Shown: piece after piece, positions 1-5,059 of the stretch | Layout of the letters: each line of letters opens with the position of its first letter | Position numbering within the stretch: the stretch's first letter is position 1 | From: an uncultured Clostridia bacterium | Lineage (GTDB): Bacteria > Bacillota > Clostridia > Christensenellales > Borkfalkiaceae | Direction of reading: 5' to 3' | DNA length: 5,984 nucleotides | Assembly (NCBI GenBank): GCA_947630775.1 | Contig: CANRIY010000100.1 | Location: forward strand, 1 to 5,984 | The notes under the pieces: generated by a model | Told to the model about the DNA's origin: nothing | What the model saw: only the letters and a program-made list of their open reading frames with translations | The model's database searches: none | Translations under genes and position numbers: made by a program

Positions 1-129
1 CTGTCCCTGTACAGGCTGCTGCGGGTAAACGGGTTGGCCCTGTACGGGCTGCTGCGGGTAAACGGGTTGGCCCTGTACGGGCTGTTGCGGGTTCCTCGGA
101 GGCATTCCGCCGTTTCTGTCATTCGCCAT
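1..129 (-). CDS. N-terminal part of a Pro/Gln-rich repeat protein (partial)
   Basis: The gene runs off the left edge, so only the first 43 codons are visible. The start ATG (127-129) is preceded by GGAGGTGGGTT, a strong ribosome binding site lying inside the end of the upstream gene; the two genes overlap by 11 nt, which suggests translational coupling. After MANDRNGGMPPRNPQQ the protein is made of an 11-residue repeat, PVQGQPVYPQQ, present in two full copies and continuing past the edge. There is no signal peptide or membrane segment in the visible part. Such Pro/Gln tails often precede a membrane or zinc-ribbon domain in Gram-positive proteins, but nothing here shows which, so no function is proposed. 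Confidence is high that it is a gene and nil on its role. Confidence 0.8.
   Translation of the reverse strand, partial: MANDRNGGMPPRNPQQPVQGQPVYPQQPVQGQPVYPQQPVQGQ
5..92. repeat. 33-bp in-frame tandem repeat
   Basis: Units at 5-37 and 38-70 differ at one base, and a partial third unit occupies 71-92. The period is exactly 11 codons, so the array encodes the PVQGQPVYPQQ repeat of the edge gene. Near-identity at DNA level indicates recent expansion or ongoing slippage. Confidence 0.9.
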
Positions 130-1108
130 AACCCACCTCCGCTATTTTCAGATAATCGCAGATGATGTCGTTAAAATCATCCAATTCGATCTCGATAAAG
201 AGATCGGGCATCGAGATCGCGGTATTTCCGACATTGGTAAGGGCGGCGGAGAGCTCCTGCGACACGGTCAGGTTGAACAGATCCGACTCCGCTTCCCCCT
301 CAACCCCGAAGGAAAGGGCGGGCGCGGTCTTGTCGCTCAGATCTACCTTGAATCCGCCTTTCATGTCCTCCGTGGGAAGGACCGTCTGCCCCGCCGTCAT
401 CGAGAGCCAAAAATCCGCAAAGTACTGTTGCAGAGGCTCCTCTTTGAGGGTATAGACCCCCTTTTCAACGGCGTAGTCCTCATCCTGCCACATATTGAGC
501 AATGCGGCGGCGGTGTAGGACGCATCCTGCAGGGCGTATGTATTGGTCATGTGATACATGAATTCCGAAAAAGGAGCGAGGTCGGCGTCCGCATCCTTAC
601 GGTCGATCCGCACCCATTGCCGCGCAAGGCGTTCCTCACCCGTAAAGATCTTGTCGTTTACGGACGCCTGCAGGCGGTCGATCCGCAAAAATTCGGCCTT
701 CCCGCTCTGATAATACGCAAGGCTCACCGCAAGACGCATCCGTTCGGCCGTCTCGTCCGAACCCGTAAAGGTGTAGGCATAGAGGTCCGCCTCGAGGATC
801 ATCAGGGATGCCTCTTTCGTGACGTACCGCTCCACCGAAGAATGGAGACGGCTCACGTTCTCCATATGGACGCCGTTCACGGTAAAATCCGATTCGTTTA
901 CGAGTGCATAGTTCTGTTTGACCGTGTAATTCTCCGCACCTGCGGACAGGATAGAGGCGAATTCCGCACGGCCGTCAACGGACTTGCCCGTGCCCGTTCC
1001 TTCCCCGCCTGCCGCCTTCCCTTCCGCAAACGGAACGAAGAGGATCGCTACGATCAGGGCGGCCCCGATGAAGACCGCCGCAAGCCGTCTGCCTAAATGC
1101 AATTCCAT
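119..1108 (-). CDS. Hypothetical membrane-anchored extracytoplasmic protein
   Basis: The product has 329 residues and I do not recognise a family. Residues 1-8 are basic, residues about 9-28 form one hydrophobic segment (AAVFIGAALIVAILFVPFA), and residues about 31-45 are a Gly/Thr-rich linker. This reads as a signal anchor or uncleaved signal peptide, with the remainder outside the cell. The exported part mixes charged helices (about 50-230) with a strand-rich C-terminal third (about 245-305). There is no lipobox cysteine and no catalytic motif I can name. The ATG at 1106-1108 is chosen because AAAGGAG lies 5 nt upstream and a strong promoter lies just behind it. Its stop overlaps the start of the Pro/Gln-rich gene, so the two are probably co-expressed and may act together at the membrane. 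Confidence 0.85.
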   Translation of the reverse strand: MELHLGRRLAAVFIGAALIVAILFVPFAEGKAAGGEGTGTGKSVDGRAEFASILSAGAENYTVKQNYALVNESDFTVNGVHMENVSRLHSSVERYVTKEASLMILEADLYAYTFTGSDETAERMRLAVSLAYYQSGKAEFLRIDRLQASVNDKIFTGEERLARQWVRIDRKDADADLAPFSEFMYHMTNTYALQDASYTAAALLNMWQDEDYAVEKGVYTLKEEPLQQYFADFWLSMTAGQTVLPTEDMKGGFKVDLSDKTAPALSFGVEGEAESDLFNLTVSQELSAALTNVGNTAISMPDLFIEIELDDFNDIICDYLKIAEVGYGE

Positions 1109-1137
1109 AAGCGCTCCTTTGTGAATGTGTTAAATGT

Positions 1138-1166
1138 ATTATATCATTTGGCAGGACAGCGGTCAA
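1138..1166 (-). promoter_or_regulatory. Sigma-A promoter of the 119-1108 gene
   Basis: Read on the minus strand: TTGACC (1161-1166), a 17-nt spacer, then TATAAT (1138-1143), preceded by TGA so that it also has an extended -10. Transcription should start near 1131, giving a short leader of about 20 nt to the start codon. A perfect 8-bp palindrome AAGCGCTT (1165-1172) overlaps the upstream edge of the -35 box. Confidence 0.85.
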
Positions 1167-1231
1167 GCGCTTTTATCAAAATTCCGTGGGTCTATGAGAT
1201 CCGCTCGGCTGCGCCTCGGGATGAGGGAGGA

Positions 1232-1284
1232 GCACCATGACGTGATCGAGAACGCGGTGACAACCCCTCGAGGGGGAGCCAAGG
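1232..1284. repeat. Short interspersed-repeat remnant (copy A)
   Basis: This segment shares its two ends with the larger repeat region at 3209-3399. Its head GCACCATGACG (1232-1242) is identical to 3209-3219. Its 21-nt tail at 1264-1284, containing the palindrome CCCCTCGAGGGG and ending AGCCAAGG, matches 3379-3399 with two differences. Copy A is much shorter than copy B, as if the interior had been lost or never inserted. It lies in the gap between two minus-strand units (1167-1290), where I see no gene. Confidence 0.55.
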
Positions 1285-1290
1285 GGCCGA

Positions 1291-1320
1291 AAATTACGCC
1301 GCGGCTTTCGCCGCGGCGTA
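1291..1320 (-). terminator. Intrinsic terminator of the 1329-2142 gene pair
   Basis: There is a perfect 11-bp GC-rich stem (1295-1305 with 1310-1320). On the minus strand it closes a GAAA tetraloop and is followed by AATTTTC. The T run is short but the stem is very strong. It sits directly downstream of the stop codon at 1329. Confidence 0.75.
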
Positions 1321-1328
1321 TCCCGATC

Positions 1329-1529
1329 TTACTTTTTCCCTTTCTTTTCGGGCTGTTCTTCCTGAGCCTTGGGCTCCTTCTGAAGCTTTTCGTCCATCAG
1401 TTCATCCATCTTCTGCATGAGTTCGGCTTGGCTCTTTTTGACGAGCGAGCGCGCCTTATAGCTGTTCGCGACGATGAGCGCACCGCCGACCATGCCGAGG
1501 GCAAGCCCGAGACAGAATAACTTTTCCAT
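1329..1529 (-). CDS. Small single-pass membrane protein with charged coiled-coil tail
   Basis: The product has 66 residues. Residues about 3-21 (KLFCLGLALGMVGGALIVA) form one membrane helix, and the remaining 45 residues are dominated by K, E and Q with a helical, coiled-coil-like pattern, ending in PEKKGKK. The likely topology is N-terminal anchor with a cytoplasmic tail. The start is supported by GGGAGG five nt before the ATG. It begins 40 nt after the stop of the putative DNA-binding gene and precedes the terminator, so it is the second gene of a two-gene unit. I know no function; it resembles small YtxH-like anchored helical proteins only in general build. Confidence 0.8.
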   Translation of the reverse strand: MEKLFCLGLALGMVGGALIVANSYKARSLVKKSQAELMQKMDELMDEKLQKEPKAQEEQPEKKGKK

Positions 1530-1569
1530 AGTTTCCTCCCTGCTTTCAGTTTGTGAGGGAGAAAAACGG

Positions 1570-2142
1570 TTATTCTTCCTTTCCGCTGCGCAATTTTTCC
1601 AGTTCCGCCCTGAGGCGGTCGTTCTCCTTCCTCAGATCAATCGCAAGGCGGGAATAGAGGGCGTCGATCTCCCGCTCGAGTTTGCGCTGCAGAAAGCTCT
1701 TTTCCTCGGGGATCCCCGCCTCCTGCGCCGCCCTTGCGACGCGTTCTGGCTGTTTTTTCAGGAGATTCCGGTACTTGTTCTGCATGCGGAGCATGAGTTT
1801 TTCGTCCCCGCCCGAAACGTTGATGATCGCCCTGCGCACGGAGACCCCTTTCTTGCGTTCCGCGAGCACCTTTTTCAGCATCTCGTCCGTCTCCTCCTCG
1901 GTGAAGGGCTTGATCTCCCCCGCCGAGAGGTCCTTCCCCTCGAGGATGCGCTTCACGCGGCTGTCCTCCCGCTTTTTCAGGAAGGCGTAATAGTAATTCC
2001 GCACGCTTCCCTTTGCCCTGCTGTGCTCCTTTCCGTACGTCTCAAAGAGATAGGAGAGGGTCTTCCCCGCATTTTTGCCCGTATAGATGTACTCGATGAG
2101 TCCCGTCGCTTCCTCTTCGGTGTAACCGTTGATTTTGTTCAT
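1570..2142 (-). CDS. Putative DNA-binding protein: two SANT/Myb-like segments plus coiled coil
   Basis: The product has 190 residues from the ATG at 2140-2142, chosen because AAGAGGTGA lies just upstream; an earlier in-frame start ten codons back has no such site. The protein contains an internal duplication. Residues about 7-57 (YTEEEA... to NYYYAFLKK) and about 80-130 (FTEEET... to NKYRNLLKK) share an aromatic-TEEE start, a basic middle and an N-x-Y-x-x-LKK end. This resembles the Myb/SANT-like domain of Bacillus RsfA-type prespore regulators, though similarity is by eye only. Residues about 148-185 (LQRKLEREIDALYSRL...) form a leucine-rich coiled coil, so it probably dimerises. The inferred role is a cytoplasmic transcription regulator. 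It is divergent from the 2204-3088 gene across a 61-nt gap and could control that gene and itself. Confidence 0.8.
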   Translation of the reverse strand: MNKINGYTEEEATGLIEYIYTGKNAGKTLSYLFETYGKEHSRAKGSVRNYYYAFLKKREDSRVKRILEGKDLSAGEIKPFTEEETDEMLKKVLAERKKGVSVRRAIINVSGGDEKLMLRMQNKYRNLLKKQPERVARAAQEAGIPEEKSFLQRKLEREIDALYSRLAIDLRKENDRLRAELEKLRSGKEE

Positions 2143-2165
2143 AGCGTCACCTCTTGGGGAAATTG

Positions 2166-2197
2166 TTGACATAATTTTTTCCCGTTATACATCTAAT
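2166..2197 (+). promoter_or_regulatory. Candidate promoter for the 2204-3088 gene
   Basis: TTGACA at 2166-2171 is a perfect -35 box. The -10 is uncertain: TACATC (2188-2193, spacer 16), TATACA (2186-2191, spacer 14) and TCTAAT (2192-2197, spacer 20) are all imperfect. Any of them would place the transcription start within a few bases of the ATG at 2204. The 61-nt gap also has to hold the minus-strand promoter of the divergent gene, for which I see only a weak TATAAC (complement of 2184-2189). Confidence 0.4.
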
Positions 2198-2203
2198 ATC
2201 AAT

Positions 2204-3088
2204 ATGCGAGTGACTTTTTTGGCGGAAAAACCTTGCGCCCTCACGGTGAACGGGGCGTATTTCGGCATCGTCGACGGATTTGAACGCTCCGCGCGGCTCG
2301 ACCCGAAGGACGGCGTGTTCTGCGAGCTCTCCCCCGCCGGGTATCTTTCCGTCCGCTTCCGCTTCGACGAGGACTTTCTCCTCTCTCCCCCGCCGCAGAT
2401 CAAACTGTACTTCTCGGAGGGCGGCGCCGCCGTCTATGCCTACGATTTTGCAAGGTGCGATCCCTCGCTCTCCGTCCTTTGGCAGGAGCATGTCTCGGGC
2501 TCCCGCCTGACACTTTATATGCAGGGAAGGCTGACGCTCGATCTTCAAAACGAGACGGGGACCCACCTCGTTCCCCTGCCCGAAGAGCTCCTCGGCTGCA
2601 AACCGTATGCCTGCGGAGAGGATATTCTGCTTGAAGGCGAAAGCGCATTCGTTCTCCTCGGGCGGGACGGGACCGTCAAGCTCCGCACGGAGGGGAAGAT
2701 CCTCGAAAAGGGAGAAACGCTCCGCGCGGAGATCCCCTTCGCGGACAGCATGGGGCACTCCGCAGTCATGGAATGGAAGGCGGGAGAGCTCCTCTCCTGC
2801 ACCATCCACAGCCAAAGAGAGCCCACGGAGGCGACGTTTGCGCTCGCCCTCTTTGAGAGCGCATTGATCGGTGCGGACTGCACCCCCTTCCTCGCGGACT
2901 CCCTGAAAGAGAAAGCAAGTTCTCTCCGCGCATTCCTCGGGAAGTACACTTCCGTCGTCCTCACGGACGATCCCGCAAGGGTCGGGCTCGTCTTCGGGCG
3001 CGGGGAACGCACCTACGACGTCCGCTATTTCCGCGTGGAATTTACGGACGGGAAGATCTCCAACCTGTGGGAGGATCTTCCCCGCTGA
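2204..3088 (+). CDS. Hypothetical soluble protein, strand-rich, possible NTF2-like C-terminus
   Basis: This is the only protein gene on the plus strand: 294 residues from the ATG at 2204. No signal peptide, lipobox or membrane segment is present, so it is probably cytoplasmic. Residues 1-200 alternate short hydrophobic strands with turns (for example VTFLAEKPCALTVNGAYFGIVDGF), suggesting beta-sandwich or beta-solenoid folds. Residues about 210-294 start with a helix (FALALFESALIGADC), then a 'FLADSLKEKASSLRAFL' helix, and end with strands (VGLVFGRGERTYDVRYFRVEFTDGKISNLWE), an order compatible with an NTF2-like fold. That fold assignment is a guess and no function is claimed. The start is chosen because the protein pattern begins there; there is no Shine-Dalgarno sequence, and the upstream in-frame TTG codon would sit inside the divergent gene. 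Confidence 0.75.
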   Translation: MRVTFLAEKPCALTVNGAYFGIVDGFERSARLDPKDGVFCELSPAGYLSVRFRFDEDFLLSPPPQIKLYFSEGGAAVYAYDFARCDPSLSVLWQEHVSGSRLTLYMQGRLTLDLQNETGTHLVPLPEELLGCKPYACGEDILLEGESAFVLLGRDGTVKLRTEGKILEKGETLRAEIPFADSMGHSAVMEWKAGELLSCTIHSQREPTEATFALALFESALIGADCTPFLADSLKEKASSLRAFLGKYTSVVLTDDPARVGLVFGRGERTYDVRYFRVEFTDGKISNLWEDLPR

Positions 3089-3136
3089 AAAATCTTTTGT
3101 CGCGCCCGTGGCGCTACTTCGCGGGCGGTGCCCGCT

Positions 3137-3209
3137 CGTGCCGCGCTTAGTGTAATAAGAATGCGCACGGGGCGTGCCGCCCTTGGTTGTAATCATAGTG
3201 CGGGCGGGG
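3137..3209. repeat. Two tandem imperfect 36-37 bp units
   Basis: Units 3137-3172 and 3173-3209 both begin CGTGCCGC, carry a central GTAAT and end in CGGGG. They match at roughly three quarters of positions with one single-base gap. The array abuts the head of repeat copy B. Confidence 0.55.
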
Positions 3210-3399
3210 CACCATGACGAATGGAATAACACCCCCTCAGTCTCGGCAAGGGCAGCCGTGACAGCGTCTCGCGCGGGTAGCACCCCGCGCTCGGTCAGCA
3301 TTTGCCCGAAACATATGGGCAAATGCCAAGAAAATTTTGCGCCAAAGATTATCAATCTTTGGCAGAATGCAAAATTTTCCCCTCAAGGGGCAGCCAAGG
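3209..3399. repeat. Interspersed repeat, long copy (copy B)
   Basis: The head GCACCATGACG (3209-3219) and the 21-nt tail (3379-3399, ending AGCCAAGG) recur in copy A at 1232-1284. The interior carries three stacked inverted repeats. The first pairs 3298-3307 with 3317-3326 (10 bp, 9-nt loop). The second pairs 3341-3350 with 3354-3363 (10 bp, 3-nt loop). The third encloses the second, pairing 3331-3340 with 3369-3378 (10 bp). There is no ORF and no transposase, so if it is mobile it must move in trans. Its ends resemble short palindromic repeats seen between genes in gut Clostridia, but this is from memory and unverified. Confidence 0.5.
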
Positions 3400-3447
3400 A
3401 TTTATTCGCCCATTCATCGCGCGACGATCGCATGGTTTTCGTATTAC

Positions 3448-3490
3448 AAAAAAATCCGGCGGACTGTTCCGCCGGATCGCTTTTTCTTTT
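3448..3490. terminator. Bidirectional intrinsic terminator
   Basis: A perfect 10-bp stem (3454-3463 with 3468-3477) closes a 4-nt loop. On the minus strand it is followed by seven T residues and ends the cyclophilin-like gene, whose stop is at 3490. On the plus strand it is followed by CGCTTTTTCTTTTT and could stop read-through from the 2204-3088 gene. Confidence 0.9.
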
Positions 3491-4422
3491 TAATATTTTG
3501 TGACCGTGACCGATTCGATGACGATCGGGACGACAGGGCATTTGAAACTGGAGGTCTGTCCGTTGATCCGCACGCTGTAGAAGTACCGCCCGATATCGGG
3601 GAAGATCTCCTCGGTATGGTCGAGCGTGTCGAGCTGTAAATTATCGACCGTGGCCGTAAAGCTGCTCTCGTCCTCTTCCGTCTCCTCGTCGTCCACAAGC
3701 CCGCTCGTATAGCTATTGATCGCGTCGAGCAAGGGCTGGAACTGCCCCTGATAGTCCTTCGCCATGCCGAAAACGGCATACTTATTGTCGAGCGTAATGT
3801 TGTTGGCAACGCCCGTATAGGTATAGAAGAGGGACGTCGCGCTGTTCATGGAATAATAGCGGGAGATCTCCTCGTCTTCGCCGTCGGGATCGGCAAGGAC
3901 GGAAATGTCTCTTGCGGATTCGCTCTTATCGGTATAATACATGACGAGCGCGCCCTGCGTGTGCATATACTCACGGTTGGCGTTTACATATCCCCTGTTA
4001 TTGCTGAATTCCCCGCACACGGTATAGAGCGGGACTTTTTCGTTATTGTTTCTGATATAGACGCTCTGCGTAAAGGAATTCCCCTCTTTTTCGAGCCGCT
4101 TCACTTCCGCAAAATAGTCCTTTTCGTGAAGTTCCCCGTTCGCATAGGTGTACCCGCCGCCGTACAGCGCGGTCGAAGTATAATTGTGGATGCACGTCCC
4201 GTTGTAATAACCTGCGTCCGCAAGCTCGATGAAGTGCTGGACGGTTTGGGGCGCGTCCGAGCGGGAGAGGACGTACTCTACTTCGTATGTGTTTCCGTTG
4301 AAGCTATAGACGATTTTGACTTCGGGATTGTTGCTCGTACAACCTGCAAACATGGCGGCTGCGCCGACGGAGAGAACCGCGGCGGAAGCAAATGCGGCAA
4401 TACGGCGAAAAATTCTTTTCAT
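3490..4422 (-). CDS. Cyclophilin-like lipoprotein, probably without isomerase activity
   Basis: The product has 310 residues. The signal peptide has a basic start, a hydrophobic core and the lipobox FAGC, with lipid attachment predicted at Cys28. The body follows a cyclophilin-type peptidyl-prolyl isomerase: APQTVQHFIELADAGYYNGTCIHN (57-80), the glycine loop GGG (88-90), QGALVMY (156-162), SLFYTY (197-202), LDNKYAVFG (211-219) and PVVPIVIESVTV (296-307). Active cyclophilins have FHR at the first motif and QGG at the glycine loop. Here the catalytic Arg is Asn80 and the Gln is Gly88, so catalysis is doubtful and a chaperone or binding role is more likely. An acidic insert lies at about 243-255. 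The protein should sit on the outer face of the membrane. AGGAGG seven nt upstream supports the ATG, and promoter and terminator make it a single-gene unit. Confidence 0.85.
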   Translation of the reverse strand: MKRIFRRIAAFASAAVLSVGAAAMFAGCTSNNPEVKIVYSFNGNTYEVEYVLSRSDAPQTVQHFIELADAGYYNGTCIHNYTSTALYGGGYTYANGELHEKDYFAEVKRLEKEGNSFTQSVYIRNNNEKVPLYTVCGEFSNNRGYVNANREYMHTQGALVMYYTDKSESARDISVLADPDGEDEEISRYYSMNSATSLFYTYTGVANNITLDNKYAVFGMAKDYQGQFQPLLDAINSYTSGLVDDEETEEDESSFTATVDNLQLDTLDHTEEIFPDIGRYFYSVRINGQTSSFKCPVVPIVIESVTVTKY

Positions 4423-4451
4423 GAAAGATCCTCCTACTTGGATACAGTTTT

Positions 4452-4480
4452 ATTTTACCCGTTCTTGTCCGATACGTCAA
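4452..4480 (-). promoter_or_regulatory. Sigma-A promoter of the cyclophilin-like gene
   Basis: On the minus strand: TTGACG (4475-4480), a 17-nt spacer, then TAAAAT (4452-4457), with transcription expected to start near 4445. The palindrome AAGCGCTT (4479-4486) overlaps the -35 box exactly as in the promoter at 1138-1166. The two promoters share a 12-nt identity, GTCAAGCGCTTT on the plus strand. Confidence 0.85.
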
Positions 4481-4522
4481 GCGCTTTCGATGATTTCGCT
4501 GTGAAAAATTCCGAAGAGCATG

Positions 4523-4550
4523 AAAAAACCGACCTGTACGGGTCGGTTTT
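4523..4550 (-). terminator. Intrinsic terminator of the yccF-like gene
   Basis: A 10-bp stem (4525-4534 with 4541-4550) has a core of CCGACC/GGTCGG and a 6-nt loop. On the minus strand it runs into six T residues. It begins about 20 nt after the stop codon at 4572. The plus strand also reads into T-rich sequence, so it may work both ways. Confidence 0.85.
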
Positions 4551-4571
4551 CCGTGTTTTTTAAGTTTCCGA

Positions 4572-4958
4572 TCAGTTTGCTGCGGGAGCAGGTGCAGCGG
4601 CCTTGCCGACCTCTGCGCCGAAGGGGAAGCAAGCGAGCTTCGCGAACTTGAAGGACTGAAGGCCGAAGGGGATCCCGATGATGCTGATGCACCAGACGAT
4701 CCCGAGCAAGACATACATGATCGCAAGACCGAAGCCGCCAAGAAGGAACCAAAGGATGTTCATGATGGCGTGCTTGCCGAAGTTCATCGAGACAGTCGTG
4801 CCCATGGGCCAGAGCGCAAGCCTTGCGAACTTAAAGGACTGAAGCCCGAAGGGGATCCCGATGATCGTGATGCACCAGAAGAGGCCGAGGAAGAACCACA
4901 TAATGGCTGTTTCCAAACCGCCGAGGATGAACCACAAGATGTTGCCGATTACTTTCAT
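4572..4958 (-). CDS. yccF: YccF-family inner membrane protein (two DUF307 repeats)
   Basis: The product has 128 residues from the ATG at 4956-4958; AAGGAG lies 11 nt upstream, a little far but the only site present. It is built from two copies of the YccF (DUF307) repeat. Residues 6-53 (NILWFILGG... to WPMG) and 67-114 (NILWFLLGG... to FPFG) share NILWFxLGG, xIxGIPFGLQSFKFAxLA and a final PxG. Each copy offers two hydrophobic stretches, so about four membrane segments are expected. The tail GKAAAPAPAAN is low-complexity. The biochemical role of the family is not known to me. The gene stands alone between its own promoter and terminator. Promoter quality suggests high expression, and Spo0A-like sites at the start suggest repression. 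Confidence 0.9.
   Translation of the reverse strand: MKVIGNILWFILGGLETAIMWFFLGLFWCITIIGIPFGLQSFKFARLALWPMGTTVSMNFGKHAIMNILWFLLGGFGLAIMYVLLGIVWCISIIGIPFGLQSFKFAKLACFPFGAEVGKAAAPAPAAN
4642..4879. repeat. DNA-level internal duplication in the yccF-like gene
   Basis: Segments 4642-4696 and 4825-4879 are 183 bp (61 codons) apart and match at 51 of 55 positions, including silent sites. The rest of the two gene halves is much less alike at DNA level. This points to gene conversion or strong constraint on the GIPFGLQSFKFA core. Confidence 0.75.
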
Positions 4959-4976
4959 ATTACTGCTTTCTCCTTT

Positions 4977-5008
4977 TTTGTCGAATCGTGTCGACAAATA
5001 AATTTGTC
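4977..5008. promoter_or_regulatory. Overlapping inverted repeats with Spo0A-box-like sites
   Basis: Three alternating TTTGTC half-sites form two overlapping palindromes: TTTGTCGA (4977-4984) with TCGACAAA (4991-4998), and GACAAA (4993-4998) with TTTGTC (5003-5008). TTGTCGAA at 4978-4985 is a perfect match to the Bacillus Spo0A box, and TTGTCGAC on the minus strand (4990-4997) is one base off. They lie just downstream of and across the predicted transcription start (about 5005). This is the layout of abrB, which Spo0A represses. In RNA the first palindrome would also form a hairpin just ahead of the ribosome binding site. Confidence 0.5.
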
Positions 5009-5011
5009 ACT

Positions 5012-5059
5012 ATTATACATGATAAATATCACCGTGTCAACATTTTCAAAAAAGTTTTT
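5012..5059 (-). promoter_or_regulatory. Consensus sigma-A promoter with UP-like element for yccF-like gene
   Basis: On the minus strand: TTGACA (5035-5040), a 17-nt spacer, then TATAAT (5012-5017), all consensus. Directly upstream, the complement of 5043-5059 reads AAAAACTTTTTTGAAAA, which fits the UP-element consensus AAAWWTWTTTTNNNAAA at all but one position and at nearly the right distance. This should be one of the strongest promoters in the window. Confidence 0.9.

Larger units (their letters stand above)
3089..3489. other. Gene-free repeat-rich intergenic region
   Basis: About 400 bases lie between two convergent genes. From left to right they hold a GC-rich hairpin (3121-3135), two tandem imperfect 36-37 bp units (3137-3209), the head of the interspersed repeat (3209-3240), a 10-bp hairpin (3298-3326), a two-tier nested hairpin (3331-3378), the repeat tail (3379-3399) and a bidirectional terminator. 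The open frames across it have no ribosome binding site and no protein-like composition. Confidence 0.7.

Noticed and set aside
5..92. Possible CRISPR-like array
   Set aside because: The repeats are directly adjacent with no spacers, have an 11-codon period and are translated in frame.
428..1096. 222-codon open frame on the plus strand opposite the membrane-anchored gene
   Set aside because: There is no ribosome binding site or promoter, the composition is rich in Arg/His/Val, and it lies fully inside a minus-strand gene with clear start signals.
2147..3355. 402-codon open frame on the minus strand opposite the 2204-3088 gene
   Set aside because: It is a shadow of the plus-strand gene's biased codon use: low-complexity in composition, rich in Arg/Gly/Glu, without a ribosome binding site, and it runs through the repeat region and over the divergent start.
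3298..3378. Possible riboswitch or tRNA-like RNA
   Set aside because: The stems are simple perfect inverted repeats between convergent genes, with no downstream gene to control, no cloverleaf, and head and tail sequence shared with another intergenic site. A repeat element explains it better.
3209..3399. Insertion sequence
   Set aside because: There is no transposase frame and no target-site duplication that I could recognise; only a non-coding repeat is supported.
3961..4563. 200-codon open frame on the plus strand inside the cyclophilin-like gene
   Set aside because: The opposite strand has a signal peptide, lipobox and cyclophilin motifs. This frame has none and reads through that gene's promoter.
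4959..4997. N-terminal extension of the yccF-like protein from an upstream TTG codon
   Set aside because: The extension would overlap the regulatory palindromes and the predicted transcription start region, carries no ribosome binding site, and the family's repeat begins right after the chosen ATG.
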